Shown here in pieces: positions 9,544 through 17,060 of a stretch of DNA of 64,000 nucleotides. A program made the position numbers and the translations under genes. Each line of letters opens with the position of its first letter. Within the stretch, counting starts at the first letter, position 1. The notes under the pieces were generated by a model. The model saw only the letters and a program-made list of their open reading frames with translations, had not been told where the DNA came from and did not search any database. The stretch covers positions 1,857,369 through 1,921,368 of the forward strand of contig NZ_CP100445.1 in assembly GCF_024227435.1 (NCBI RefSeq). The letters are read 5' to 3'. Origin of the DNA: Natrinema caseinilyticum. Lineage in GTDB: Archaea; Halobacteriota; Halobacteria; Halobacteriales; Natrialbaceae.

Positions 9544-10455
9544 CTACGTCCGCGAGGGCGTCGCCCCATCGATAGCCCCCCGAACGTGCTCTCGAAGACG
9601 GTCGGTCGCGAGCGATCCGGTGACGTGGCCTTTCTCGAGCGTGGCGAGCGACAGTTCATCGTAACAGTGTCGTTGCGTTTCGAACTCGACGATCCGGTCG
9701 TACCGTGCGAGCAGTGGCGTGCAGTCCGCGGCCGTATTCTCGAGGAAGGCACGGTCGAAATCCAGCACTTCCCGAAGTCGATCGGGGTTGTCACGCGCCC
9801 TCGATCCGGTCATCTTCCGATACACCGAGGAGACGAACATCTCGCCGAGGGACGCGCCGGCGAAAAGAGGGGCGTATCCGTCCGCCGTCCCGAAGAACGC
9901 ACGGTGGAGGTTCGTTATCCAGCCGCCGAGGCTGAGACCGGAAACGACCACCGCGGGATGTCCGCGATCATGCAGACGCCCGGTCAGCGCATCGACGAGG
10001 GCGGTCGACGTCACACACATGCCGACGAAATTCGCGAGGTCGCCCATCGACCGGGCGTAGTCAAGGCTGGATCGGTCGTGAAACGGCGCACGGACGGCGA
10101 TCACGTTCGCGGGAACGTCCCACGCGTCGGTCGCGAACAGCCGCTCGAACGAGTTCGAGCCGAACCGTCCGAAATCGAACGGATCTTCGCCGCTCCCGTG
10201 GTGGTATATCAGCGTCGGGGCATCGTCGCCGTGCCACTGCCAGGCGCGATACGCACTTCGAAACCGACCTGCGGGCGTCTCGGCGACGACGTCGCGTGTC
10301 CCGGAACTGGCACCCGCGTCGAGCGTGAGCGAGGTATCCGACAGTGCGTCACCGATGTGCGGGCTCGCGAGGCTCCGCGAGAAGAACGTGTGTCCTCGAA
10401 GCACCAGTGCGCTGACGGTAACGGTGGCGCTGTCGACGAGTTCGTGACGGTTCAT
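9544..10455 (-). CDS. Alpha/beta hydrolase
   Basis: The 303-residue product has the alpha/beta-hydrolase core. An oxyanion-type strand TLIYHHGSGEDPFDF is followed by the nucleophile elbow GLSLGG (serine near residue 169) and a C-terminal histidine in EKGHVTG that fits the catalytic triad. No signal peptide is evident. The substrate is unknown; esterase or lipase-like activity is an inference. It follows the PAP2 gene by 53 bases and precedes the sulfatase gene by 112, so the three may form one transcription unit acting on lipid- or phospho-linked substrates. Confidence 0.8.
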   Translation of the reverse strand: MNRHELVDSATVTVSALVLRGHTFFSRSLASPHIGDALSDTSLTLDAGASSGTRDVVAETPAGRFRSAYRAWQWHGDDAPTLIYHHGSGEDPFDFGRFGSNSFERLFATDAWDVPANVIAVRAPFHDRSSLDYARSMGDLANFVGMCVTSTALVDALTGRLHDRGHPAVVVSGLSLGGWITNLHRAFFGTADGYAPLFAGASLGEMFVSSVYRKMTGSRARDNPDRLREVLDFDRAFLENTAADCTPLLARYDRIVEFETQRHCYDELSLATLEKGHVTGSLATDRLREHVRGAIDGATPSRT

Positions 10456-10508
10456 GTGGTAGTTCGGTGGTGGGAACGCACGTGCCGACCGTCTCCGAGG
10501 ACGTCACC

Positions 10509-11444
10509 TCACTGCGAACCGGACGGCGACCGCCGCCCTCGGTTTCGGACCCGCTCGCTCCTGGAGACGATCGGAATCGAGACGAAAGCCGCGGCGACGG
10601 CACCGAGCGCGATGCTCCGAGCCGCCAGTGAAACGGGACCGAAGGACGTCGTCACGGCGACGAGGACGACGACCGAGAGGACCACGCCGATCGCTCTGGC
10701 GGTGAGCGGACGGCTGGTTCGGATCGGGCCGCGGCCCGTCTCTCGCGCTCTAACGAGGACGGCGAACTGCCAACCCGCGAACGCCCCGAGCGATGCGCCG
10801 AACAAGAGGACGGCGTCCGGAGTCACGTCGGAGACGACGAGGGCGACGGTGGAAATTCCGACCGCGATTGCGAATCCGAGCGTCCCGCGGTGGGCCGGAT
10901 ATCGGTCCAGCAGTGGTCGGGTCAGGAGTAGAAATGCGAGCCCGGCGCCCGCGCCGGCGACGACGTCGACGAGATAGTGAACGCCGAGGCCGATCCGGGA
11001 GAGGCAGACGGCGGTCACGACCGCTCCTGCGACGAGGTACCGGCGACGGCGTGTGCTGACGGACCAGTATTCGGCCAGAGTCAGGTACACGACCGTCGAC
11101 ATGAGCGCGTGGCCGCTCGGAAACCCGTAGCCGGTCGCCGTCGTGGTCGCCTCGTAGAGCGGCCGTGCCAGCTCCGGCAGCGTTCCGACCTCCACGAGCA
11201 CGCGTTCCGGCCGCGGGAGCGCGAAGACCGCTTTCAGCGCCGTGATGAGCGATAACCCGGCGAGCGTGATCCCGAGGATAGCCGCGGCCTCGTCGCGGTC
11301 CGCCCTGTCGGTCCAGTAGACGAGCCCGACGAGCAATCCGAGAAACCAGACGTCGCCGAGCTGGGTGACGAGCCCGAGCAGGACGACGCTCCAGTCCGGT
11401 GCGACGTCTCGGAACGCGTCGAACCAGTCTAACCCGCGGGTCAT
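10509..11444 (-). CDS. PAP2-family membrane phosphatase
   Basis: This 311-residue polytopic protein carries the three motifs of the PAP2 acid-phosphatase superfamily: KAVFALPRP (motif 1), GFPSGHA (motif 2) and SRIGLGVHYLVDV (motif 3, with the catalytic histidine). Several hydrophobic helices flank and follow these, extending about 100 residues past motif 3. Such enzymes dephosphorylate lipid phosphates or isoprenoid diphosphates at the membrane; in an archaeon a polyprenyl-phosphate role is plausible but unproven. It reads toward the alpha/beta hydrolase and sulfatase genes and is divergent from the nuoCD-like gene at 11709. Confidence 0.88.
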   Translation of the reverse strand: MTRGLDWFDAFRDVAPDWSVVLLGLVTQLGDVWFLGLLVGLVYWTDRADRDEAAAILGITLAGLSLITALKAVFALPRPERVLVEVGTLPELARPLYEATTTATGYGFPSGHALMSTVVYLTLAEYWSVSTRRRRYLVAGAVVTAVCLSRIGLGVHYLVDVVAGAGAGLAFLLLTRPLLDRYPAHRGTLGFAIAVGISTVALVVSDVTPDAVLLFGASLGAFAGWQFAVLVRARETGRGPIRTSRPLTARAIGVVLSVVVLVAVTTSFGPVSLAARSIALGAVAAAFVSIPIVSRSERVRNRGRRSPSGSQ

Positions 11445-11708
11445 ATGTCACGTTACGTGCGACGGGATACATAAACGATTCCGGTGGGAACGAACACCAA
11501 ACGAAGTCTCGAGGACGAGTCAGCGCCAGCGTTCCGGTGATCGGGCGGTCCCCTCGGTCGGGTAGTCGAGCGAAACCATCGGTCCGGTCGACGAACCGGC
11601 GCTACGTTCCGGCTCGAGCGAGAGTCAGTACGAGACGGGAAAATCCTCATCTTCGCGTCACCTGTAGGGTATCGGGACCGGCGTCACCGGCATCGAGAGG
11701 GGAGTTCA

Positions 11709-13391
11709 ATGAGCGAGACACCAGTGCCCGAACGCGAGATCGATCCGGAGTACGACCACCGACGCGAGACGGGCGTCCAAGAGTCCGTCCTCGAGTCCCT
11801 GCTCGACGAGTACGCGATCGGGCGTGACGAACACGAGAACGCGCCCGCCTTCGTCATCCGGCCGGACGAGGTCCAGGAGGTGATCCGGCTGCTGCGCGAC
11901 GAGGCGGGGTTCGGTCACCTCTCGTGTCTCACGGCCCAGCAGTACCAGGACCGCTACGAGTCGATCGTCCACATGACGAAGTACGACCAGCGCACGCACG
12001 AGGTCACGCTGGTCGTCCCGCTCCCGACCGACGAGCCGACCTGCGGGTCCGCAGAACCCGCGTTCCGAACGGCCGACTGGCACGAGCGCGAGGCGTTCGA
12101 CCTCGTCGGCATCGAGTACGACGGCCACCCGGGTCTCCGGCGGATTCTCCTCCCGGAATCCTGGCAGGGCCACCCGCTCGCGCTCGAGTACGATCAGGAC
12201 AAACCGCAGGTCGTCCGATACGCCGAACACGTGAATCCGCTCCAGGCGGCCCATCGCGACCGCGAATCGGAGACCATGCTGCTCAACATCGGCCCCCACC
12301 ATCCGGCGACACACGGCGTCCTCCACCTCGAGACGGTACTCGACGGCGAGACGGTCGCGGACGTGCGGCCCGATATCGGCTATCTGCACCGCTGCGAGGA
12401 GCAGATGTGCGAGAACGGAACCTATCGACACCAGATCATTCCCTACTCGAATCGGTGGGATTACACGGCCAACCTCCCCAACGAGTGGGCGGTCGCCCGC
12501 GCGATCGAGGACGTCGCCGACATCGAGGTGCCCGCCTACGCGCAAGTTCTGCGAACGATGGCCACCGAATTCGGGCGGATGCTCGGCCACTTCCTCGCGC
12601 TGGCCACGTTCGCGCTGGACGTCTACGGCGACTTCACCGCCATCTTCCAGTACGCCATGCGCGACCGGGAGGTCGTCCAGGACATCCTCGAAGACCTGAC
12701 CGGTCAGCGAATGATGTTCTATTTCTTCCGACTCGGCGGCGTCTGCTGGGACCTGCCCGAACCCCGCGAGCAGTTCGTCGAACAGTGCCGAGACTTCTTG
12801 GACGAATTGCCCGCGAAAGTCGACGAGTATCACGACCTCCTCACCGGCAACGAAATCTTCCAGGTACGAACGGTCGACACCGGCATCTTAGAGCCCGAGG
12901 TCGCCAAGCAGTACGGCTGTACCGGCCCGGTCGCCCGTGGATCCGGCATCGACTACGATCTCCGTCGGGACGATCCCTACGGCTACTACGAGAATATAGA
13001 GTGGGACGTCGTCACGGAAGACGGCTGTGACAATTACGCGCGGGTTCTCGTCCGGATGCGCGAAGTCGAGGAGTCCGCGAAGATCGTCGAACAGTGTCTC
13101 GACCTCGTCGAAGACTGGCCCGAGGACGAGCGGACGGTCCAGAGCAACGTCCCGCGGACGCTGAAACCGGACGCGGGGACCGAAACCTATCGTGCCGTCG
13201 AGAGCGCGAAGGGCGAACTCGGAATCTACATCCGCGCGGACGGGTCGAACTCGCCGGCCCGATTCAAGATCCGCAGCCCGTGTTTCCACAACCTCTCCGC
13301 GCTGCCGGAAATGGCAGAAGACGAGTACGTCCCGGATCTGATCGCGTCACTGGGAAGCCTCGACATCGTTCTCGGGAGCGTCGATCGGTGA
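11709..13391 (+). CDS. nuoCD: NADH dehydrogenase-like complex I subunit CD, isolated copy
   Basis: The 560-residue protein is a fusion of NuoC (residues 1 to about 185) and NuoD (from about 195). The NuoC part has the hallmark EREAFDLVGIEYDGHP and LRRILLPE. The NuoD part has GPHHPATHGVLHLETVLDGE, then IGYLHRCEEQM, NRWDY and FRLGGVCWDLP. The histidine and tyrosine that line the quinone site in complex I (HPATHGV and the WDY tyrosine) are present. It would sit in the peripheral arm of the ferredoxin/F420H2-type archaeal complex. No nuoB, H, I or other subunit lies nearby; trpB follows 90 bases later. A purine-rich GAGGGGAG precedes the ATG. Confidence 0.92.
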   Translation: MSETPVPEREIDPEYDHRRETGVQESVLESLLDEYAIGRDEHENAPAFVIRPDEVQEVIRLLRDEAGFGHLSCLTAQQYQDRYESIVHMTKYDQRTHEVTLVVPLPTDEPTCGSAEPAFRTADWHEREAFDLVGIEYDGHPGLRRILLPESWQGHPLALEYDQDKPQVVRYAEHVNPLQAAHRDRESETMLLNIGPHHPATHGVLHLETVLDGETVADVRPDIGYLHRCEEQMCENGTYRHQIIPYSNRWDYTANLPNEWAVARAIEDVADIEVPAYAQVLRTMATEFGRMLGHFLALATFALDVYGDFTAIFQYAMRDREVVQDILEDLTGQRMMFYFFRLGGVCWDLPEPREQFVEQCRDFLDELPAKVDEYHDLLTGNEIFQVRTVDTGILEPEVAKQYGCTGPVARGSGIDYDLRRDDPYGYYENIEWDVVTEDGCDNYARVLVRMREVEESAKIVEQCLDLVEDWPEDERTVQSNVPRTLKPDAGTETYRAVESAKGELGIYIRADGSNSPARFKIRSPCFHNLSALPEMAEDEYVPDLIASLGSLDIVLGSVDR

Positions 13392-13446
13392 ACGGGCCGT
13401 CGTGCTGAGACGGGAGCGAGTCGTCCGTTCGCCGCGTCAGCACAGA

Positions 13447-13454
13447 ACATATTT
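13447..13454 (+). promoter_or_regulatory. TATA-like element for trpB
   Basis: The sequence acatattt is centred about 31 bases before the trpB ATG at 13482, which fits a promoter giving a very short or absent leader. This suggests trpB is transcribed independently of the upstream nuoCD gene. Confidence 0.5.
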
Positions 13455-13481
13455 GACGGTGAGCGCGCAATCCACCGGCAT

Positions 13482-14633
13482 ATGTCCAACGGAGAGTTCG
13501 AAGGATATGGTGGGAGACACGTTCCCGAGCCGCTTCGGGAGCCGCTCGAGGAACTGGCGACGGCCTACGACGAGGTCGCCGAGACCGACGCGTTTCAGTC
13601 CGAACTGCGCAGCCTCTTAGAGGAGTTCGCGGGCCGACCCAGTCCCCTGTACTACGCGCGCAACCTGAGCGAGCGCTACGGCGCTGAGCTGTACCTCAAA
13701 CGCGAGGACCTGCTCCACGGCGGCGCACACAAGATCAACAACTGTCTCGGACAGGCGCTACTCGCGAAGCGGGCCGGCCGGGACCGCCTGATCGCGGAAA
13801 CCGGCGCGGGCCAACACGGCACCGCGACCGCGATGGTCGGCGCCTTGCTCGACCTCGACACGGAGATCTACATGGGGAAGAAAGATATCGAGCGCCAGGA
13901 GATGAACGTCTTCCGGATGCGGCTGATGGGCGCCGAGGTCAACGAGGTGACCCGCGGCAACGAGGGGTTGGCCGACGCCGTCGACGCGGCACTCGAGGAC
14001 TTCGCCCAGAACGTCGACAATACGCACTACCTGGTCGGCAGCGTCGTCGGGCCGGACCCCTTCCCGCGGATGGTTCGAGACTTCCAGAGCGTCATCGGTC
14101 GGGAAGCGCGCGAACAGATCCGGGAGCGGACGGGCGACCTGCCCGACGCGGCGGTCGCCTGCGTCGGCGGCGGTTCGAACGCGATCGGACTCTTCCACGC
14201 GTTCCGGGACGACGACGTCGAGTTCTACGGCGCGGAAGGCGGTGGCGAAGGGGCCGACTCGAGTCGACACGCCGCTCCACTCGCGAAGGGCCAGGACGAC
14301 GTCATCCACGGGATGAAAACGCGAGTCATCGACGAGGACGTCGAGGTCCACTCCGTCTCCGCGGGGCTCGATTACCCCGGGGTTGGCCCCGAGCACGCGA
14401 TGTACCGCGCCGTCGGCCGCTGTGAGTACCAGGGCGTCACCGACGACGAGGCGCTCGCCGCCTTCCGCGAACTCAGCGAGACCGAAGGGATCATCCCCGC
14501 GCTCGAGTCCAGCCACGCGATCGCTCGCGCGATCGAACTGGCCGAGGCAGGGGACCACGACACGATCCTCGTGAACCTCTCCGGGCGCGGCGACAAAGAC
14601 ATGAAGACGGCGGCCGCGAAGTTCGACCTCTGA
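13482..14633 (+). CDS. trpB: Tryptophan synthase beta chain, isolated copy
   Basis: This 383-residue PLP enzyme makes tryptophan from serine and indole. The PLP lysine lies in GGAHKINNCLGQALLAKR and is followed by AETGAGQHGTATA. CVGGGSNAIGLF is the phosphate-binding loop, with SAGLDYPGVGPEHA and the C-terminal VNLSGRGDKD. These are features of the TrpB1 type. It is slightly shorter than usual (about 390-430). No trpA, trpC or other trp gene is adjacent, so it either complements a trp operon elsewhere or works as a salvage or second enzyme. It has its own TATA-like element. Confidence 0.93.
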   Translation: MSNGEFEGYGGRHVPEPLREPLEELATAYDEVAETDAFQSELRSLLEEFAGRPSPLYYARNLSERYGAELYLKREDLLHGGAHKINNCLGQALLAKRAGRDRLIAETGAGQHGTATAMVGALLDLDTEIYMGKKDIERQEMNVFRMRLMGAEVNEVTRGNEGLADAVDAALEDFAQNVDNTHYLVGSVVGPDPFPRMVRDFQSVIGREAREQIRERTGDLPDAAVACVGGGSNAIGLFHAFRDDDVEFYGAEGGGEGADSSRHAAPLAKGQDDVIHGMKTRVIDEDVEVHSVSAGLDYPGVGPEHAMYRAVGRCEYQGVTDDEALAAFRELSETEGIIPALESSHAIARAIELAEAGDHDTILVNLSGRGDKDMKTAAAKFDL

Positions 14634-14709
14634 TCGTCGGCCCCGTCGACGGTCATCGACGATTTCTGACGGTCCTGTTCGCGGGCCCGAACTCGAAGAG
14701 ACCCGTTCG

Positions 14710-15114
14710 TCACAGGACCGCTCGAAGGCGAGCCGTCAGCGCGGTCGCGTCGTCGAGATCGAGGCGACTTCGGGACAGCGACACGTCGTCGTCCGCAAAC
14801 CGGAGCACGATGTGAACGTGTGCGTGTTCGACGGTTCCGACCAGCGGGCCGCTGGTGTGAAACATGCTGAACCCGTCCGGTTCGAGCGTCTCCTCGATTG
14901 CGCTCGCGACGGTCCGGGCCGTCTCGAAGACGGCCGTCGAGGTCGGTTCGTCGATGGTCAGAATCTCCGCTTCGTGGACGCGCGGAACCACGAGGGTGTG
15001 TCCCGTCACGGCCGGCCGGCGGTCGAGAAACGCGATCGTCCGATCGTCCTCGAAGAGAACGTGCGCCGGGCGATCGCCGTCGATGAGGCGGCAGAACTCG
15101 CAGGTGTCGACCAT
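14710..15114 (-). CDS. HIT-family nucleotide-binding protein
   Basis: The 134-residue protein has the histidine-triad signature HAHVHIVLRF near residues 97-106 and the N-terminal CEFCRLIDGDRPAHVLFEDD, including the CxxC pair found in many HIT proteins. GHTLVVPRVHEAEI lies between. HIT proteins hydrolyse nucleoside phosphoramidates or dinucleotide polyphosphates; the exact substrate is not evident. The start is the ATG at 15112-15114, since the frame upstream does not look coding. It is transcribed in the same direction as the glycosyltransferase upstream of it, about 107 bases away. Confidence 0.88.
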   Translation of the reverse strand: MVDTCEFCRLIDGDRPAHVLFEDDRTIAFLDRRPAVTGHTLVVPRVHEAEILTIDEPTSTAVFETARTVASAIEETLEPDGFSMFHTSGPLVGTVEHAHVHIVLRFADDDVSLSRSRLDLDDATALTARLRAVL

Positions 15115-15221
15115 GGCCGGACTTTCTCTCTCTCGAACCAACAAATAGGTACCTCCGCTCGACGGAGGCTCGTCCGATCCCACGCACGATCGCCGCGGGC
15201 GAGCGGACGGATGGTGCGTAA

Positions 15222-16283
15222 TCAAAGGATACCGTGGTCCTCCTGGAGCGCCCGGTACGACTCGAGATATCGGTCCGCGACGGCCGACCGGTCGTAGTCG
15301 GCGAACCGATCGTCGTACTCGCGGTGTTCGAGATCGCCCGCTGCGAGGATGGCTTCGCCCAGTTCCGCTTCGCTCGTGGTTCGGAATCCGCGGTTCCAGC
15401 CCTCGACGAGTTCGTGAGCGCTCGAGTTCGCGTGATACTCGACGATGCCGACACAGCCGGCGGCGAGCGCCCAGAGCATCTCCGTCGGGAACACGCAGCG
15501 TTCGGCGGTCTGGGCGAAGACGTGAGCCCCGCGATAGGCCGCGATTCGCTCTTCGAGCGACAGTTCCCCGAGGAACGTCACGCGGTCGTCGATCCTGAGG
15601 TCGCTCGCGAGGCGCTCGTACGTCTCCCGTTCCTTGCCGTCGCCGATGACGGACGCGGACCAGTCGCGATCACGGAGTTCGGCGAGGGCCAACAACATGC
15701 TCTCGAGGTTGGCACCGTCGTCGAGTCGCCGCGCGTAGATTACGTCGACCGCCTCCCCCGGCCCTACGTCTCGTGTCAGATCGCAGTCGATCGGGTTCGG
15801 GACGGGGTCGACGATGTCGCCGTCGGCGCCGTGTTCGCGAACCCAGGTTCCCACGAGTTCCGAGGGCGTGACGATCAGGTCCGGCCGACCCGTGGCGAGG
15901 CGCGTCCATCGCGTCTCGTCGATGCCGCCGTCCCCGTACCACTCGACGACCAGCGGGGCGCGTGCGAGCGTCGACCCCCACCGGGCCGCGATAACCTGAC
16001 CCGCCGGTTGCGCGGCTGCGTGGATCACGTCCGGGTTCGCAGCCGCGAGGACGAACGGAAGGCGCAGATAGAACGAGGTTCGCGCCTCGAGCCCGGTCGA
16101 GACGGCGTGATAGGTGATGTCGTTTTGTTCGAACGTGGATTCCTCGCCCGCCCAGAACCCGGCGCAGTAACAGTGGACGTCGTGGCCGCGCTCGGCAAGT
16201 ATCTCGAGGACGGTCCGGAACCGCTGGTTCGTCTCGGTGTCGCGGTGGTGAACCGTTTCGAACGAGACGAACGCGACCTGCAT
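15222..16283 (-). CDS. Glycosyltransferase, GT4-like
   Basis: The 353-residue protein has two Rossmann-like halves typical of GT-B enzymes. The N-terminal half starts MQVAFVSFETVHHRDTETNQ, with a long HDVHCYCAGFW segment and NPDVIHAAAQPAGQV. The C-terminal half has DVIYARRLDDGANLESMLLAL, ASVIGDGKERETYERLA, VTFLGELSLEERIAAYRGA and an EMLWALAAGCVGIVEY region that corresponds to the donor-binding EX7E motif of GT4. It is cytoplasmic, with an unknown sugar donor and acceptor. It is not in a larger polysaccharide cluster here. Confidence 0.85.
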   Translation of the reverse strand: MQVAFVSFETVHHRDTETNQRFRTVLEILAERGHDVHCYCAGFWAGEESTFEQNDITYHAVSTGLEARTSFYLRLPFVLAAANPDVIHAAAQPAGQVIAARWGSTLARAPLVVEWYGDGGIDETRWTRLATGRPDLIVTPSELVGTWVREHGADGDIVDPVPNPIDCDLTRDVGPGEAVDVIYARRLDDGANLESMLLALAELRDRDWSASVIGDGKERETYERLASDLRIDDRVTFLGELSLEERIAAYRGAHVFAQTAERCVFPTEMLWALAAGCVGIVEYHANSSAHELVEGWNRGFRTTSEAELGEAILAAGDLEHREYDDRFADYDRSAVADRYLESYRALQEDHGIL

Positions 16284-16397
16284 CTGATCGCCAGATGCGA
16301 CCGAATGGTAAAAACCCCACCTGTTTCGGTTGGCCGCGAGTTCGGTCGTCCTCGCTCAACGAGGGCGGGCTAATCCGCTCTCTCCTCTTCTCGTTCC

Positions 16398-16616
16398 TCA
16401 ACCCTCTTCCTCCCTCTCTTCTTCCCGTTCCTCAACCTCTTCGCGCTCTTCTTCCTCCTCGGCCTCATCGTCTCGTTCCGCAGCCGCCTCTTCTCGCTCT
16501 CTCTCTTCGCCCCCCTCCGCGTCGCCGTCGCCATCACTATCCTCGCCTTCGACGTCGCTTTCGTCGGGATTCTCGACGCCGTCGCTCCGCGCATCGTCAT
16601 CTTCGGAACCGGTCAT
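16398..16616 (-). CDS. Very acidic low-complexity small protein
   Basis: This 72-residue frame starts 16 bases after the stop of the 55-residue membrane-protein gene upstream, so the two look like an operon. The first 35 residues are rich in D, S, G and E; the second half is almost only E, R and A (EEEEEREEVEEREEERE), which would form a charged helix or coiled coil. On the plus strand the coding DNA is a long pyrimidine-rich tract. No family is recognised. It could be a real microprotein or a fortuitous frame in a simple-sequence tract; the operon-like spacing favours the first. Confidence 0.45.
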   Translation of the reverse strand: MTGSEDDDARSDGVENPDESDVEGEDSDGDGDAEGGEEREREEAAAERDDEAEEEEEREEVEEREEEREEEG

Positions 16617-16631
16617 CGATCCGTCATCAGT

Positions 16632-16799
16632 CTAGGCACCGAGCGGTTCCCGTTCGACGTCGTTCTCGGTCACACCGATCGAGTCGTCGAGGAACAGTTC
16701 CGGACCGACGGCTGCGACGGTCGCACCGAACGCCGACAGGATGATCGCGGACGTCACGAGTACGATTCCGAGCGGAGACGCGTCGGGCTCTCCCGCCAT
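16632..16799 (-). CDS. 55-residue single-helix membrane protein
   Basis: Starting at the ATG at 16797-16799, this short frame encodes MAGEPDASPLGIVLV, then a hydrophobic segment up to about residue 33 (LVTSAIILSAFGATVAAVGP), then a short acidic tail ending in a stop at 16632-16634. Small one-helix proteins of this size and layout are common in haloarchaea, usually without known function. It is followed immediately by the acidic 72-residue gene. Confidence 0.6.
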   Translation of the reverse strand: MAGEPDASPLGIVLVTSAIILSAFGATVAAVGPELFLDDSIGVTENDVEREPLGA

Positions 16800-16967
16800 C
16801 GAGCGTTTCGTTCACCCTCGGCGGCTTGGTTAATCGTACCAATCACCCGACTTCCACGATTGCCACCGAAGTCGACCCTCTCACGGACGACTCCGGCGAG
16901 CCCGGCCGTCACCGCGGGCGGTATAATCGTACCCTACGCGATGTCCCGCTGCCGAGTGGCCGCCGAT

Positions 16968-17024
16968 CCACCGACCCGCCGACCCGCTGGTCCACCGACC
17001 CGCCGACCCGCTGGTCCACCGACC
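16968..17024. repeat. 24-bp tandem repeat, about 2.4 copies
   Basis: Two perfect copies of a 24-base unit beginning ccaccgacccgccgacccg (16968-16991 and 16992-17015) are followed by nine bases of a third. The array lies 37 to 93 bases upstream of the S9 peptidase start, within the expected promoter or leader zone. It is not a CRISPR array because there are no spacers. Confidence 0.85.
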
Positions 17025-17060
17025 AAAATGACTACCCCCTCGAGTCCGTAGGGCTGGAGC

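Noticed and set aside
14372-15454. A 360-codon minus-strand frame across trpB and HIT genes
   Set aside because: Crosses two real genes in the wrong frame and has serine/arginine-rich shadow composition.
16968-17024. Possible CRISPR array
   Set aside because: Copies are directly adjacent with no spacers, and there are fewer than three units.
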